From contig JAMXSV010000006.1 in NCBI GenBank assembly GCA_027559495.1, forward strand, positions 2,046,001 to 2,110,000: a DNA stretch of 64,000 nt, in the 5' to 3' direction. Shown here one piece after another: positions 51,070 through 63,231 of the stretch; positions within the stretch are counted from its first letter, which is position 1; each line of letters begins with the position of its first letter. Position numbers and translations under genes: made by a program. The notes under the pieces were generated by a model that was not told the DNA's origin, did no database searches, and worked only from the letters and a program-made list of their open reading frames with translations. Origin of the DNA: Aurifilum marmelostoma (lineage: Eukaryota; Ascomycota; Sordariomycetes; Diaporthales; Cryphonectriaceae).

Positions 51070-51860
51070 TGTCTTATGTCGTTGCGACTGTTGTCAGTAT
51101 GAATAGACTGTGCCTGGAGGTCCAATTGGAAGAGAATAGGAGAGCAGACCTTGATTGAATTATATCACGTAGTCAGAACAGAAGGAGGCTGAATTGTGCA
51201 GTGGTCACAGAGAGAAGAGAAGAAAAAGATGACTCCCAGCCAGCAGCAAGTAGCGACGTCGGAGGCCATCCTATGACATTATGCTATTGAACTAGTACAT
51301 GCCTGGTACCCTGAAAATTACTGTTGATGGTGGGGTTCTTTTCTGACTCTTCATCTGCACGCTGCAGTCATTCAGAATATGGGCATATGATAGTGTAGAC
51401 ATTTTCACAAACCCCTTTGGGGATTACGCAGGATCTAGCTTCTCCCCCTCCCCCCGAAAAAAAAATCCCAGAGGTATCATTTTCATTTATTCTCAAGCTG
51501 ATATGAGGCTTGAGTGAAGAAGGTATGTGTGTGGATGGCAATTTTGGAGTACACCTCAGGTACCTTCTGCAGGGCCCCAAGCTGCAAGGTGCTGGGAAGC
51601 TCACCCCTGTCACTGTCCAGTACCATGCGAGGCATTAGGGTGCAAGGTACATGTACCTACCCACCTTACCCCCGGTGCTGTGGTACGTTGTCTGAAGGAC
51701 CCAAAAAGTCATTGCATCACATCACCTCGCAACTCGAAAGTCACATTCTACCTCTATACGTACAAAGCAATGCTCTCGGTTCCCTTGTTTCTCCTCTTTT
51801 GCACACCACTATACCTCACAAACACACACACCACAAAGTGTCAGGTTATCCCAGTTCAAT
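51070..51860. promoter_or_regulatory. Divergent ILV1-RCF1 promoter interval
   Basis: 791 bp between two divergent starts, so it must hold both promoters. TGACTC occurs at 51230-51235 and 51344-51349, six of seven bases of the GCN4/CPC1 site TGASTCA; general amino-acid control of ILV1 is known in fungi, so the sites are plausible but unproven. A 34-codon upstream frame for ILV1 runs 51269 to 51165 on the minus strand. A CTGACAACAG string just upstream of the ILV1 ATG resembles an intron 3' end, so a 5'-UTR intron is possible. CT-rich tracts precede RCF1. Confidence 0.45.
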
Positions 51861-52710
51861 ATGACAAGTCCAGTCAGTGGCAGGCCGCTGCCATCCAGCT
51901 TTGATGAAAATGAGTATGCGATACCTTCTCGCCACCTTGATGGCCCACCTCAGCATTATGGCTCGGTCGTGGCGGGAGTCCTGCACAAGCATCCGCTAAT
52001 TGGGTTCTATCCCGTGAGCAGAGAGTTTTACAATGAGAGCGGTTTTCAAAAGGTTATGCGCCGCATAAAGCAGGAACCTCTCGTTCCCTTCGGTACGTCA
52101 CATGCCCTTTGCTGACCCTACTACACACTCCCTCCTCGCCTACCCCTCTGCGCATTGCCGGACTTCTTGGGAACTGATCAATCTTTATGGCTGCTATATA
52201 GGGTGCCTTTTGACCGTCGCCGCCTTCACTAACGCCTACCGCGCCATGCGCAAAGGCGACCACCACCAGGTACAGCGCATGTTCCGCGCCCGTGTCCTTG
52301 CCCAGGGCTTCACAGTCGCCGCCATGGTCGCAGGAGGTTTATATTTCGGCGCCGAACGGCACAAGGAGCGGGAGACGTGGAAGCAGCAGCAGGAGGAGAA
52401 GGCAGAGGAGAAGCGCCAGAAATGGATCCGAGAGCTCGAGGCTCGCGACGAGGAAGAGAAGGACTTGCGCGCGAGATTAGAGAGGCGCAAGGAGAGGAAG
52501 AAGGCCGCCGATGCCAACGCCGCTAAGGACAACTTCCGTGCTGCTGAGGCGAGAAGCAGTAATGCCAATGCGACATCAGCCGACGACTCGTCGACCGGCT
52601 CGGGCTGGGGGCTTTCTGGATGGCTGGGCGGCGGCGGCCCAAAACCCTCAGCTCAGGAAAAAGACGATACTTCACGGTCCGGGCCTGAATCTGGTTCGTC
52701 TCAGAAATGA
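51861..52710 (+). CDS. RCF1: Respiratory supercomplex factor 1 (HIG1 domain protein)
   Basis: Inner mitochondrial membrane protein that helps associate complexes III and IV. Exons 51861-51913, 52022-52092 and 52202-52710 give 210 aa. Intron 1 (GTATGC...GAGCAG, 108 bp) is a multiple of three without a stop, so an unspliced reading adds 36 spurious residues. Removing it joins PLPSSFDENE to EFYNESGFQK, the normal fungal Rcf1 N-terminus. Intron 2 (109 bp) joins PFG to CLLTV. The HIG1 domain shows two membrane segments (about 43-57 and 75-91) and the signature QX3RXRX3Q at residues 66-76. The C-terminal half is a highly charged coiled coil (about 92-155), then a Ser/Gly-rich tail. It is convergent with RTC5. 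Confidence 0.95.
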
Positions 52711-53029
52711 TATATACCCCCCCCCCCCCAAAATCTTGACAGGCAATCCACAGCAAATTCTGGCCTCCAGCCCGCTGAGGAGAAGGCCGAATCACTCCCC
52801 TCAACAGCAAGAAACACCAACATCATTGAACTATACCCCATTTCAACACCTTGCATAGTACGTAGGAAGGCGTGTGTGTGCTCGCAATTCGTCTTGTCAC
52901 CACCTGAAAACATGTATATACATTCCATTATCTAGGCTGAAACGTCTTGCAGTGTCCTTCTGAGGAACACATATATGTCCACACCACATCCTCCATATCC
53001 TTGTGTAATTGGGCCAAGTCGCCCAAGAT
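52711..53029. other. Convergent RCF1-RTC5 3' interval
   Basis: 319 bp between two stop codons, expected to hold both polyadenylation regions. A run of 13 C at 52717-52729 just after the RCF1 stop is prone to length error. No gene. Confidence 0.7.
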
Positions 53030-55073
53030 CTAAGCCATCGAGCCACCGCTTCGGTGACCACCCACAAGTCCCGCAAGCTCAAGCAGAGCCCTGTCGGCCT
53101 CAACGTCTCCGGTACCCAGGTTGATTCGCCGCCTTGCCTCGGCCTCTCTCTCCTCAAATGCCCATTCAGCTGCTTGGCGCTTGGCCTCTTTGTCTCCTCC
53201 ACAACCCCAGACCTCCAGGCTCTCGATCTCGAAGAATGTCTGGAAGTCCTTTTTGCGCAGCTGGCTATTCTGGAACGCCCCGCCGCGCATGGTAAAATCA
53301 TGCGTGAAGACCCCAAACTCGAAGCTCGAGTCCAGCAACAGCGACACCGACCCAAGATGTGTAGTGCTTGGCCTTCTGTGCGAGGCCGAACCTTTCGGTG
53401 GAGGGTTTCCCGCCCCTACACCTGCATTGCCACCGCTCGATCCTGTTCTGAGGAACGACACGTAGTCCTTATTGACGTTAGAGGCTACCAGAACGTCTTG
53501 GATGGGTTCGAGCTGGAAGAGGGTGGTGTCCGAGTCTCCGAAACATTGTTTGTGGCTCTCCTTCCACGGCTGGCTTATATAGAGCCCGAAAGTCACTCTG
53601 TCTGAGTTCGAGTCGTCTGGAAAACGTCTGGGCGGCAGTGAAGCTGGGTAGCGCGAGTTACTGTCGCCCAAAGAGCTACCAATACGACTGCCTCTGACAA
53701 GGAGGATGCTGGGAGCTCGCCAGTTGAAGACACCGCTCTCGAACGAACCCTGTTAGGTCATGGTTTCAGCAAGGTGCCGAGATCTCTGCCGTGGCTTCTG
53801 GTAGGGGGCCAGTCTGTTTCTTACCATGGAGAAGCCATCTCGGTCTCCTGAATACAAGAGTCTCAAACGGCGGAAGAGGGTTGAGCCATCAATGAAAAAG
53901 GACAATTGTGATAGTGTAGCATGGTTCAGAATCGACCCAGCTTGTGGGAGTAAGGGGGCGGCTGGTGGTTCAGCTTCACTGGATCCCTCTGCTGGCCTGC
54001 CCTCATGTTCTTTATGCTTCGTGAAGTCGAGATTCCTGGAGAAGAGGAAGTGTTCGAACAGTATGTTTAAGGGGTCTAGCATGCGCGGAAGGAGGTCCAT
54101 GACCCGACTGAATGCCTTGAAATTGATGCCGGGTGCCCTCTCGACGTTGACAAACGAAGCAAGGGTGCTATCTGCAGCTGAGCGAAGGCTCTCGATCTCT
54201 ACGGGGTATCGCGATATCCTCTCATTGGGGGCCACTGGGGCGGTTAGAAGAAGCAGCGTGATGAGCCGCCTAAAGTTGTCGGCGGGAATTAAGGCCCCGT
54301 GGATGGTCTCCTTGTTGCCAACCTTGAATGCGTCGTCGACATGGAGCGTATCCAGCGCTGACAGTACTAGGTCGTCATCATCTTCTGCCTCGATGCTGTC
54401 ATCTGGCTCGTCGTCGCCAGCCTCGTCGACGCGGAAACCTGCGGCATGCGGCCTGGAACCCACAGCATGGTCCAGGGTCGTGTTGTGCTCGACATCACCG
54501 CCCTTCTTTGTTGTCTGGTATTCCTTACCTGCTGCTGCTTCCTCTTGTATCGCATCGTGTGCCCGGTCATAGACTGCCATGCTCTTGAACAGGAGCTTCT
54601 TCCTGGCGGAGACGCCCTTTGACAGGACACGTGCCCACCTCGCCGTGAGAAGCGTGATGGCTATGACTACCTCTTCGAACCCAAGGATCACCGGTGCATC
54701 ACTCTGGCAGGGAAATGCGCCCACGCTGGACATCATCTGGAATAGGACCGGCGAAACATGGATCACATCGGGAATCTCGAGAAAACGCGCGAGGACGTCA
54801 TCGCTCAGATAGAATGTGTTCTGCTGGACGTCGGCCAGGCTTTTGAAGTTGTCCTTGAGGGAGTAAGACTCGATAGGGGTAAAGCATTTCTCGAGGAACT
54901 TGTCTGCCTGTTATTTTGTTGATCGCGGGAACCAGTACCATATGATTAGCATTCGATCAGGAGGAAGACGGGACGTTTTGGTACGAGTGTGCCTGTGTGC
55001 TTACCAGCGCCCTTCTTAATTCCTCATGTGTCCATTCCTTTCCATGGCCGCTGCTCGACAACGTCTGGCCCAT
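53030..55073 (-). CDS. RTC5: RTC5-family protein with C-terminal TLDc domain
   Basis: Three exons, 55073-55005, 54907-53825 and 53749-53030, give 623 aa; all junctions fall between codons. Intron 1 (97 bp) is GTAAGC...AACAG and intron 2 (75 bp) GTAAGA...CTAACAG with a CTGAAAC branch candidate. The start MGQTLSSSGHGKEWTHEEL matches RTC5 proteins and carries Gly2, a possible myristoylation site. The middle has an acidic segment (DDEPDDSIEAEDDDD). The C-terminal TLDc domain begins around LLYSGDRDGFSM/GSFESGVFNW and includes DSNSDRVTFGLYISQPW, FGDSDTTLFQL and FEIESLEVWGCGG, ending with the family tail GTGDVEADRALLELAGLVG. Yeast RTC5 was found in a cdc13-1 telomere-capping screen; TLDc proteins bind the V-ATPase, a likelier biochemical role. 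It is convergent with RCF1. Confidence 0.95.
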
Positions 55074-58058
55074 AGTCACTTTTTACGGGTGATGGGAAAG
55101 GAGCCGTGCCCAAAAACCATCGATACGGACGATGGTGATGAGGCTGGGCTGCCTTGTACAGTAGATGTACTGGTAGGCGGAAACAGCGAATGGCTTACAG
55201 TAGCTGGCTGGCCCCTTGTGCTGTTGTGCAGTGGCAGCAGTAGCGGTGTTCAGTCTTAATCTGCATTACGTCAGCTTCCCATCGGCTCTGGTCCGATCAG
55301 GCTGTCGCTCCAGGAGACTACTCACGCAGCTATAAACATCACCTACTATCATGCATGATAATACTTGCTAGGAAACCGTCCATCAACCTGATTGAAGTAC
55401 GTATGCTACGAGAAACTTTTCGGGAAGCTCGCCGACCATGTAATTATATGTGGAAGTCTCGCCTGTCACCTTTAACGTCTAAAGGAACATTAATCGATCT
55501 CACCTGATCGTTTAATGAGTCGACGAGCTGAACATGTTTGGTTCAACCTGGCCAGCGGACTCCTGGATGCACGTACGCCTTCGAGAGCACAAGCAATTGG
55601 TTTAAATTACATATGAGACACTCATCTAGCGCCAGACAACAGTGTGACCCAAACACATGGCGCAGGTTATCCCCCAGTTCGGGACTATAAAGCGGTTCGA
55701 ATATCTACTTTCCGACTGGGGAAACTCTGGCCATTGCAAGTTAAATCGTCTTGCGTAACGCAAGTGCTGTAATGTGGTCCTCATAAGTACTTCGCATCTT
55801 GTCACGACTGCGCACTGCTAGATCATCTTAGTTCATTATAAGAATGCGATTCTCGAAACACTCTAGAACTGTTGCCCACTATGTCGAAATATTGTGCCTG
55901 TTGCGTATAGGAGTCATTGAACCGAGCAGACCTGGAGTTAGGTCATGATCGCAAGTAAGTTATTCGCGTTAGTAGCGCAGCGAGTATCACGTCGCAAAAA
56001 CTCGTGTGGGCTCCTCGAGAGTGAAAACCTGGAGTACTTACATAGTTTGGCAACCTCTTCGCTGGATCTTGGTGAACAATAAGGCATTTTGATGGGCTTA
56101 CGGCCTATAGGCAACGTCCCAAACCCTCCATCGTTCTGATCCTCTCGAGAGAAGCAGGTAGCTCAGTGTCAGCCATCTCGGATGAGCCACACTCCCTGAG
56201 CAGCCCACGAGTCTCTATCGTGTTTCTTTATTCAGCAGGAGGCCTGAAAAGGTGAGTTACCGGGTACATATACCACTCGAGAACGGGAGAACGACATCTC
56301 TACTATCAGCGCATCGTTAGTTGCTTTGCCGGTCTCCATCCTCACCACACTGGGACCACGGTCTGGCCAACATCCTCCCCTAGCGGGACCTCGGGGGTCC
56401 TAGGTAAGGAGGATGCACATCTTCAAGGCGATAGCAATATCCCTCGTTGTTGTTCCCCGTGGGGCGGCCTCAATAAGGAGAGCAACATTCTCAATCTCCA
56501 GCGATGGGGATCTAGGAGATTGAGGTTAGGTGGAGTTGATCTTCGAGAACCACTGCAGATCGTGTGCGCTACTTGCAACCATGCAGAGCCCAGGCCTTTG
56601 TCTGGGACACTTCTTCGGATTATCCTCCCATCAAAGGTCCTGGCTGTTATCCGCAACGGGTACGCCCTGGCTTGAGGGCGGCGACGGAGTATGAAGAGCG
56701 TCTGATTTTCAGACTGGTACTTTGAGTCGGTGAAGCCGGCCCAGGTCTAGCGGTGATGTGCATTCGCACTGACTATGGCAGTACATTCCGGATATAGGTG
56801 CCAGGAACCTTACTATTCATGCTCAGGATGAGCTACAAATTTACACTTAAGCTGTTGGTCAGCTCTGTGATACCCATATGCTGAGAAATTCGCCGTATCA
56901 AGTCTGAGACGAACTCCTGATCCGCTTATAAAGGATATATATACTTTCGTCAAGTGTTTGATCTACTGGGCCAATCGCGTCAATTGGCCATGATGCTAGG
57001 CTCCATCATTACTGAGTTGTTTCTTATTCTCGACACCCTTGGACCGATCAACCAGGAAGTGGTCATTAAATGCTGACCTATTTGGGCTGTCAGTTGTCTA
57101 CAGGTGCTGTATGGGGTTTCGTACACATGTATTATTCGCCCTAGCGGGCCTGTGAAGTTGGGAAAGGTCACATTGATCTTCACTTTAGATTAGTCCATGC
57201 TTCTTGTGTCAGATTAATTGCCTCTCAGTACTTGGGTAATAGGTACGTACTGTATTCAGTTGTAAGTGGCTACACTGATCTGCTGGATTAGGCAGCTATC
57301 ACTCATACATGTGCTTTCATCAGGGATGATAATGCATATCTTGTCGTCTGTTCAGGTTCAATGCCTGCTATCCAGATGAGTATCTGCATAAGTACCGCTG
57401 AATACATGGTACCTGGCTAGAAGGACTGATGCATATCTATGAAAGCAGCCCTTCTAGAGTGTACATCACCACATTAACCGGTGGCGGATGGCGGAATTGG
57501 TGGCACGCAGCAGATGTTAGACCAGGTGCGTACAGTGTTTCATTGAACTCTTAGATGCCGCGTAGCACTCGGGAGCTGGGAATGAGAAGATCTGCGAAAG
57601 ACCTTGTTGGTCCATGATCGATACGAGATCGAAGGGCCAAACGGTAATCAATCATATTGTGGGTTGCTGATTACCATGCGCACGAATGGGTCTGTTCAAG
57701 AGTAGCGAGAGTGGGGATTCTTATTTCTTGTCTTGTTTTTCCTTCTCTTCTCTCTTCTTGTGTGTAATTGATGGACCAGTAGAGGACAAACCAGCGTGGT
57801 TAAGAGAAAGAAAAACCAAAAAACCACCCAAGAAATCAACCCCAAAGTCACGGCCATCTTGCAAGCACGGAAGGGATCAACCACAAGACGCTAGTAAGAG
57901 AATGTCTGCTCGAATGTCTGAGATACGGGAAAAAAACAAAAATCAACCGTGTATTGCTCCGAGAGACTGCTGTTGCTGGACGATTGAGAAATTAACATCT
58001 TGGGCAGCTTCATGTCCGCAACGCCTGCAGGGGTTTTAACCGGACCGGAATCCTGTAA
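55074..58058. other. Intergenic, no recognisable gene
   Basis: Ordinary, slightly A+T-leaning composition. Only short frames (under 120 codons) without family motifs occur. The first few hundred bases should hold the RTC5 promoter. Several CTCGAG sites recur (about 56013, 56150, 56278). No tRNA, 5S rRNA or repeat edge was recognised. Confidence 0.5.
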
Positions 58059-58894
58059 TTAATTATGGAGTTGCATCGTGTCGGTCAGAACTACTGGGGG
58101 AGGAGCAAGCAGACGAAGGGCACACTGGCACCAAAATGGCCTGGGCGCGTCCATCTGGAGAGAAGGCTTGTCAGGTCCTGGCAAGCATTCTTCGGAGAAA
58201 TAGATATCGGTGGGTATTGAACGAGGATGCTCCCGCAGCGTTGTCTCCTCCATCGCAATACCAGAAACCCGGGGGAAGGGGCCCAAAAGAAGGAAAAGTA
58301 CAGAGAAAAAGATGAAAGCCAAAGTCGGAAACCGATTATGCTGCCTAGGATGGTTGACGCCTTGCACAGGCCGAGTGAAGGCTATCGTAGCAACATATTT
58401 GGTCTCATGCAGCAAGCGAAGCCATGATTCGCAATGAATCTGAAGCAAGTCTGGTGCACACCAACATCGTGTTGCGTTTGTTTGGAGGTTGGTTGGCTGG
58501 GTGGGTGGGGAGAAGGTTCAGTTGGGTGGAGATGAGCTTTCGGGCCGTGTAAACCGCAACACATAGGCTTGGATCTTGGGCCTGTCATTTTATCTGAGCC
58601 GGTCAGGGCGAGATTGAAATGTAGCACCAATACTACCCGCCCCTTGGTTGCAAGCCCCTGCAAGGTCAGACCAGCTGCATGCCTGATCTGGGTCCTCGGG
58701 TCGTTGTCGAAACCTGAGGGTGTGCACACATGGCAGGACAGGGTGGAAAGAAAACTCTTGTCCTGCAAGGAGGACACGTTGTCGTCGTTGACGACGTGGC
58801 CTTGGTGCGTGGTGCATATTGCAGGAGTGGATTCAAGAGAGGAGGAAGACCGACACAGAAACAGAAACAGAGAGAGGATATCACGATATACCAA
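58059..58894. other. Overlapping unsupported frames, probably non-coding
   Basis: Two overlapping minus-strand frames of 129 and 170 codons (58059-58448 and 58382-58894) and shorter plus-strand ones occur together. None shows a domain, a signal of selection or credible introns. The 129-codon frame has one hydrophobic segment (about residues 44-62). Most likely chance frames or a non-coding transcript. Confidence 0.4.
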
Positions 58895-61800
58895 GTACGT
58901 ACGAGTCGAACAATGTGCTGCTGTTCATTACCAATCATGTTGAGAAGAAAAAGACATATTCCCTGAGCCTCCCCTCCCCTCCAGTCCATCTTCAAATGTG
59001 CCACGTGGTACTCGATATTTACGGTAGTCGCAAGCTGACGGTGAAGAAGGTGATGAGAACCAGACCAGGGACAAATGAGTTTCCCTGACTCCTCATGCAT
59101 GATAGCGTGTATTGTGTTTTTTTAATTTTTTTTATTTCTTGTTAAAGGGATAGCCGCCGCGTTAGGCCATTAAGCAAGAGTAATAATTAGTTCATCCGGA
59201 CGAATGGCCGCGACCTGGCTAAATAACATACAGCCACCTAATTTGGAACCCCTGGGACTAGCCAAGTCTGCCTACTTATCCATGTAAGCACCACACCGCT
59301 GATAGATTCCACATACCACAGCCCGACCATTGAAAGCGTCGAAGCAAGGCGTTAACAGGAAGTAGCCGGACCCCGACTGCTAGTCGAGGGCGGCTGCGTT
59401 GTGTTCTTATACTTGCTGCTGTCGTCGATATAATATAAGTCCTTCTGAAGTTACTTCAGCACCTAATTCGGCTGTCATATACGATCACGACTTATGCATA
59501 CGACTTCCTTCTTGTTCGCAGCTTGGGGGAGATCCCAGCTGGACCAGCTGGGGTGCTGGGCCCTCGTTGAACTCTATCCTTCCTGGGGGTGAGACTCGAG
59601 CTCAGCTTACGCCCGCCCTTCCGCCCGCTGTACGTTCTAGACGGCTTGCACCCCTCGCTTTGCAGCTGGAGCTCTTGCTCCTGCAGCGCTGGGCACAGGC
59701 GCTGGCCTGTAGACAAAGAGTATCCATACTATGTGGTGGCTTCCTCGGCTCAGCCCATGGGTGATCCAATAGTCCTGAACACAGACACGGCAGAAGAACA
59801 GCCCTGACTGAGCCTGGTGTGGCCTGACTAGCATGCATCTGTAGCGTAGATAGACCATAGCATTACTTCACATAATGTATACTATAGTGGCACAATGATA
59901 GTAGACTGTGTAAATGTAAAGAGGTCGTCTTTGTCCCCCGTCCTCCGGGGGGCTCGCTCTCGCGTTTGGCATTTCCAGGGATGCACTGCGTTCAGATGTT
60001 CAGCAGTGCGCGATCCCTTAAGCCTTGGCTGCTTGCACTTGCGCGCTGCTGGGCTCCCTTGCTCCGACGACGGCATGCCTGGACGCCTCGCCGCTATCCA
60101 GGACAATCGATGATTACCACAGCCTCGGCCCTGAGAACTCCGCGTATACTACTACGTATGTAGCCTTTGCGCGACGTCTTGCTCCAGACTTGTAGCGCTA
60201 CTTACGTATGGATAGGCAGGTAGCGCGGGGAAGGAAGAAAAAAGAAGCAAGACGATCGGTCCTATGACATGCTGTGTGGAACCACTGTATTGCTCTCTCT
60301 TTCTTTGGTTCTTGATCATCGTGGTGCTAAGGAAGGCGTTGGTAGCCATCAGCTCCATCTGACCACCCCAGCGGAACAAGCCTGTCATCCAGGGCTTGCG
60401 CCTAGGCTCGAGCTGGACATTGTTGAGAGAAAGAGAAAGTCCGGATGCACCGGCGGACCAGACCTCTAGGGGGGCGCATGACTGCCAGGCGGCCTGGATG
60501 GGGTCAAAGAGGTGGGACCATTGGGAGGGGGATGAATTGCCTCGCGTGCCTCGTACCGTTCGCCCGGGAAGGTCGAGCTAACCAAGCCGACCCCAGATTT
60601 TCCCCAGGTGGATCCGGCTGGGCATTCTATGAACTGCGCGGTACACCTTGAAAAAGAGGAGTAAAAAGCAAAAAGAATGCCAGTAATGCGTTTGCATGCT
60701 CTCAGTGCTGCTGGGTTTGGTGTGGCTGCCTTCGTCAATCCCGATCTTATCCCGGCGCCGGGGGTGCTGATATCGTTCTCTTTCTTCTCTTCTTCCCCTC
60801 AAAAAGGCCACCAAGATCGACGCTTTTGGAGGCTACTGACGTAGACGGTAGCAGGATTGGAAGGACCGGGCCAAGTGTGTTCCGGAAGAGGGTCCCAGCA
60901 GGCCGGTCAAGCGGAGAGGTTGGTGCAACTCGACCCTTTGTCAGGCTGAGGCATGATTGTTTTGACGTTCACGGAGGAAGAGCAGAACGGAAGAAAGAAA
61001 AAAAGAACAAGAAATGAAGGATCAAAGAGAAAATGGAAAAAACAACGACAATAGAGTACTTTGTGAGACTCACCCCAGAGGTGGTGCCTGGGCCATCGCA
61101 TAAATGGTCTGTTTAATGGCGTCCTCATTTCCTCCGTCCTGTGTGTGAGTGGGTCCGGGGTAGGGCTTACCTGGCTTTGAGCTACGCGTAGTGCTACTAC
61201 CGCATGCATATGCATCCTCCCCCCTCTCCCTATGTCTGTGGTGTGTGTTCTTTTGTTTTTCTCTCTTTCTTTTCTAGCGCGCTTCTGTGTATACACATAC
61301 TTAGTACGTCGTATGTGTATGTTTCGTTTAGGCCCAGAAGAAAACAGCAGAAAATCAAAAGTTGTCGACCTCCGTTCCAGGTCTTGCATCAAGCTTCAAA
61401 CTGCGCCTACATCACCCCCAGTCGTGTTGCATGCACTGCGTTATAGGGCTGACGATGATTCTGAAATCTCGAGCGACGCAGGAAATGGGGATTTCCCCTG
61501 GACATTGAAAAATATATTACCTGCCATGGACGAGTGTACATGCACATACATACGCACGCACGTAGAGGTATGCGGCATGATGATGCCACTCTGCAGAGCC
61601 TCCTGACTGGACGGCAAAACACCAGCTGAGACGACCTTGATGATTTTCATCATGATGCATGTAGCCGTGACACGAACAAGGGCGTTCATGTTTTTCTTTT
61701 TATTCCGGTTAATGATCTTCCTATTCGGCGCCCTCCCCCTTTACCTCCCAATTGCGTGACGAGGATGCGTATGGTGTATAATGAAATCTCAGCAGGGGGG

Positions 61801-63231
61801 CAGTAGTTGCGTGGTTCGGTGTCTCTCGAGACTCGTTTCATCTGGTCAATCAGTCGACCGTAAAAATAGCTTTCTGTCACTGTGAATATGGGTCTCTTTC
61901 CCCCGTCGATTCTGGTCGAGTTTTTCTATTCTTCTTTTTATTAAAAAAAAAAAAAAAGTCCCCTCCCCCCACTCCAGAACAAAGGTTCCGCTTCTCCCTC
62001 CCTTTTCTTGCAGCTGTCTCCCAAGGGCGTTTCTGCCGAGTCAGTCTTTACAACATAGGCTCTCAATCGCTAGATCACCGTCTGGACTGCCCAACAGTGA
62101 AACAATTTTTGACCTATATGCAGCACGTAGTTTGCAGCTTCTCTACAGTAGACACACCATAAATAGACATATTCAGATAGTACCACCTCGTGTTCAGGGC
62201 AAGCAGAGACAAAAGGAATAGCCAAGTCTCAGGCACTTCCGGCCCTCCTTAGCCCTTCGAGGTGCCTTCTCCCCAGGACCGAAGGGCTAGTGTGTCAAGG
62301 ACCCCCCGCTCCCCCCTCCCCCAACAGGCCCCTACCAACAGAGTACCACCACCAGGGCAAAATAGTGCCACAAATACTACCACCCTAGCCGCAAGTTCCC
62401 TCCGTCCCTACTTTCCTTGCCACGAATGACAGTACGTACTGCTGTGATACGGTGCTATGGTAACTGCGGGTACCCACCCTAGCACTGTTCATCATACTAT
62501 ACTAACTAGGGCCAAGGTCAGCACCAAGAGCTAAGCTCCTTCTAGTGGGGTTGATGGGGGAAACCAACAACCCTGGAGCCCCCCATTGAAGCCGTCCTTG
62601 CTAGCCCCGGATCGAGAACCTGGAGCATTGGATGATCGTCATCCGTTGTTCCCTTTCTCCTTCTGTTGCTATACCAAACAAAGCGTATATCAGGTCCAGC
62701 TATCCCCACGTATATCTGCTCCCCCCCCCCGAACTTCCTCCCTGTTGTTGCTTATCATACATTTTCAATCCAACTTTTGGAAAGAAATTTATCTTCCTTC
62801 CTCACAATATCATTGCGAGCAGGAGGGAGATCGAGCTGCAACAAATCGAGTCTCCGGAAGACAAAATAGAAAGAGGAGAGGAATAAACAAAACAAAAAGG
62901 TAAGACAACCATAACAGTACTCCCTCGAGTACATTGCTACGTCTTGTCTGCTTTGCTCCAGATCGACTAATTGAGATCGCCAGCCCTCCTGAGACTCACC
63001 TGCGATCCCCATAACCTCGTACTACTACTACTACTACTACTACCTCCACTTTCCTCACCATCATATAACCAGAAACTTTTGTCTCACCATTCGACCTCTC
63101 ACCACAAAACTCTCAAGTCAAACTACTCTTCTTCTTCTCTTCTTCTTTCGACTCCGTCTACTTTACCCTTTGGCACAACCAGTGTCCCTCTGCACCCTTC
63201 ATTCAGCGCCCACCAGGTTACATACGACGAG
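58895..63231. other. Long interval upstream of the acetate transporter
   Basis: About 4.3 kb without a recognisable gene. Poly-T/poly-A tracts lie near 59118-59140 and 61941-61957, CT- and C-rich tracts near 62300-62340, and a TAC trinucleotide repeat near 63018-63044. A GTAAGA at 62900-62905 followed by CTAAT and CAG words suggests a possible 5'-UTR intron of the transporter gene, not proven. The last few hundred bases are CT-rich, typical of a strong fungal promoter and leader. Confidence 0.5.
63018..63044 (+). repeat. TAC trinucleotide microsatellite
   Basis: Nine consecutive TAC units in the presumed leader or promoter of the acetate transporter gene, about 190 bp upstream of its ATG. 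Confidence 0.85.

Noticed and set aside
53009..53605. 198-codon plus-strand frame opposite RTC5
   Set aside because: Lies wholly over the conserved TLDc exon and shows no motif of its own; a shadow of the RTC5 coding strand.
57481..57560. tRNA-Leu-like string (GGCGGAATTGGTGGCACGC)
   Set aside because: No matching acceptor stem, anticodon arm or B box follows; chance resemblance.
58059..58894. Minus-strand frames of 129 and 170 codons
   Set aside because: They overlap each other in different frames, show no domain or family signature, and have no supporting splice sites.
62971..63231. In-frame upstream ATG extending the acetate transporter by 87 residues
   Set aside because: The extension is low-complexity translated leader (TAC repeat and CT-rich DNA), and the family N-terminus fits the ATG at 63232.
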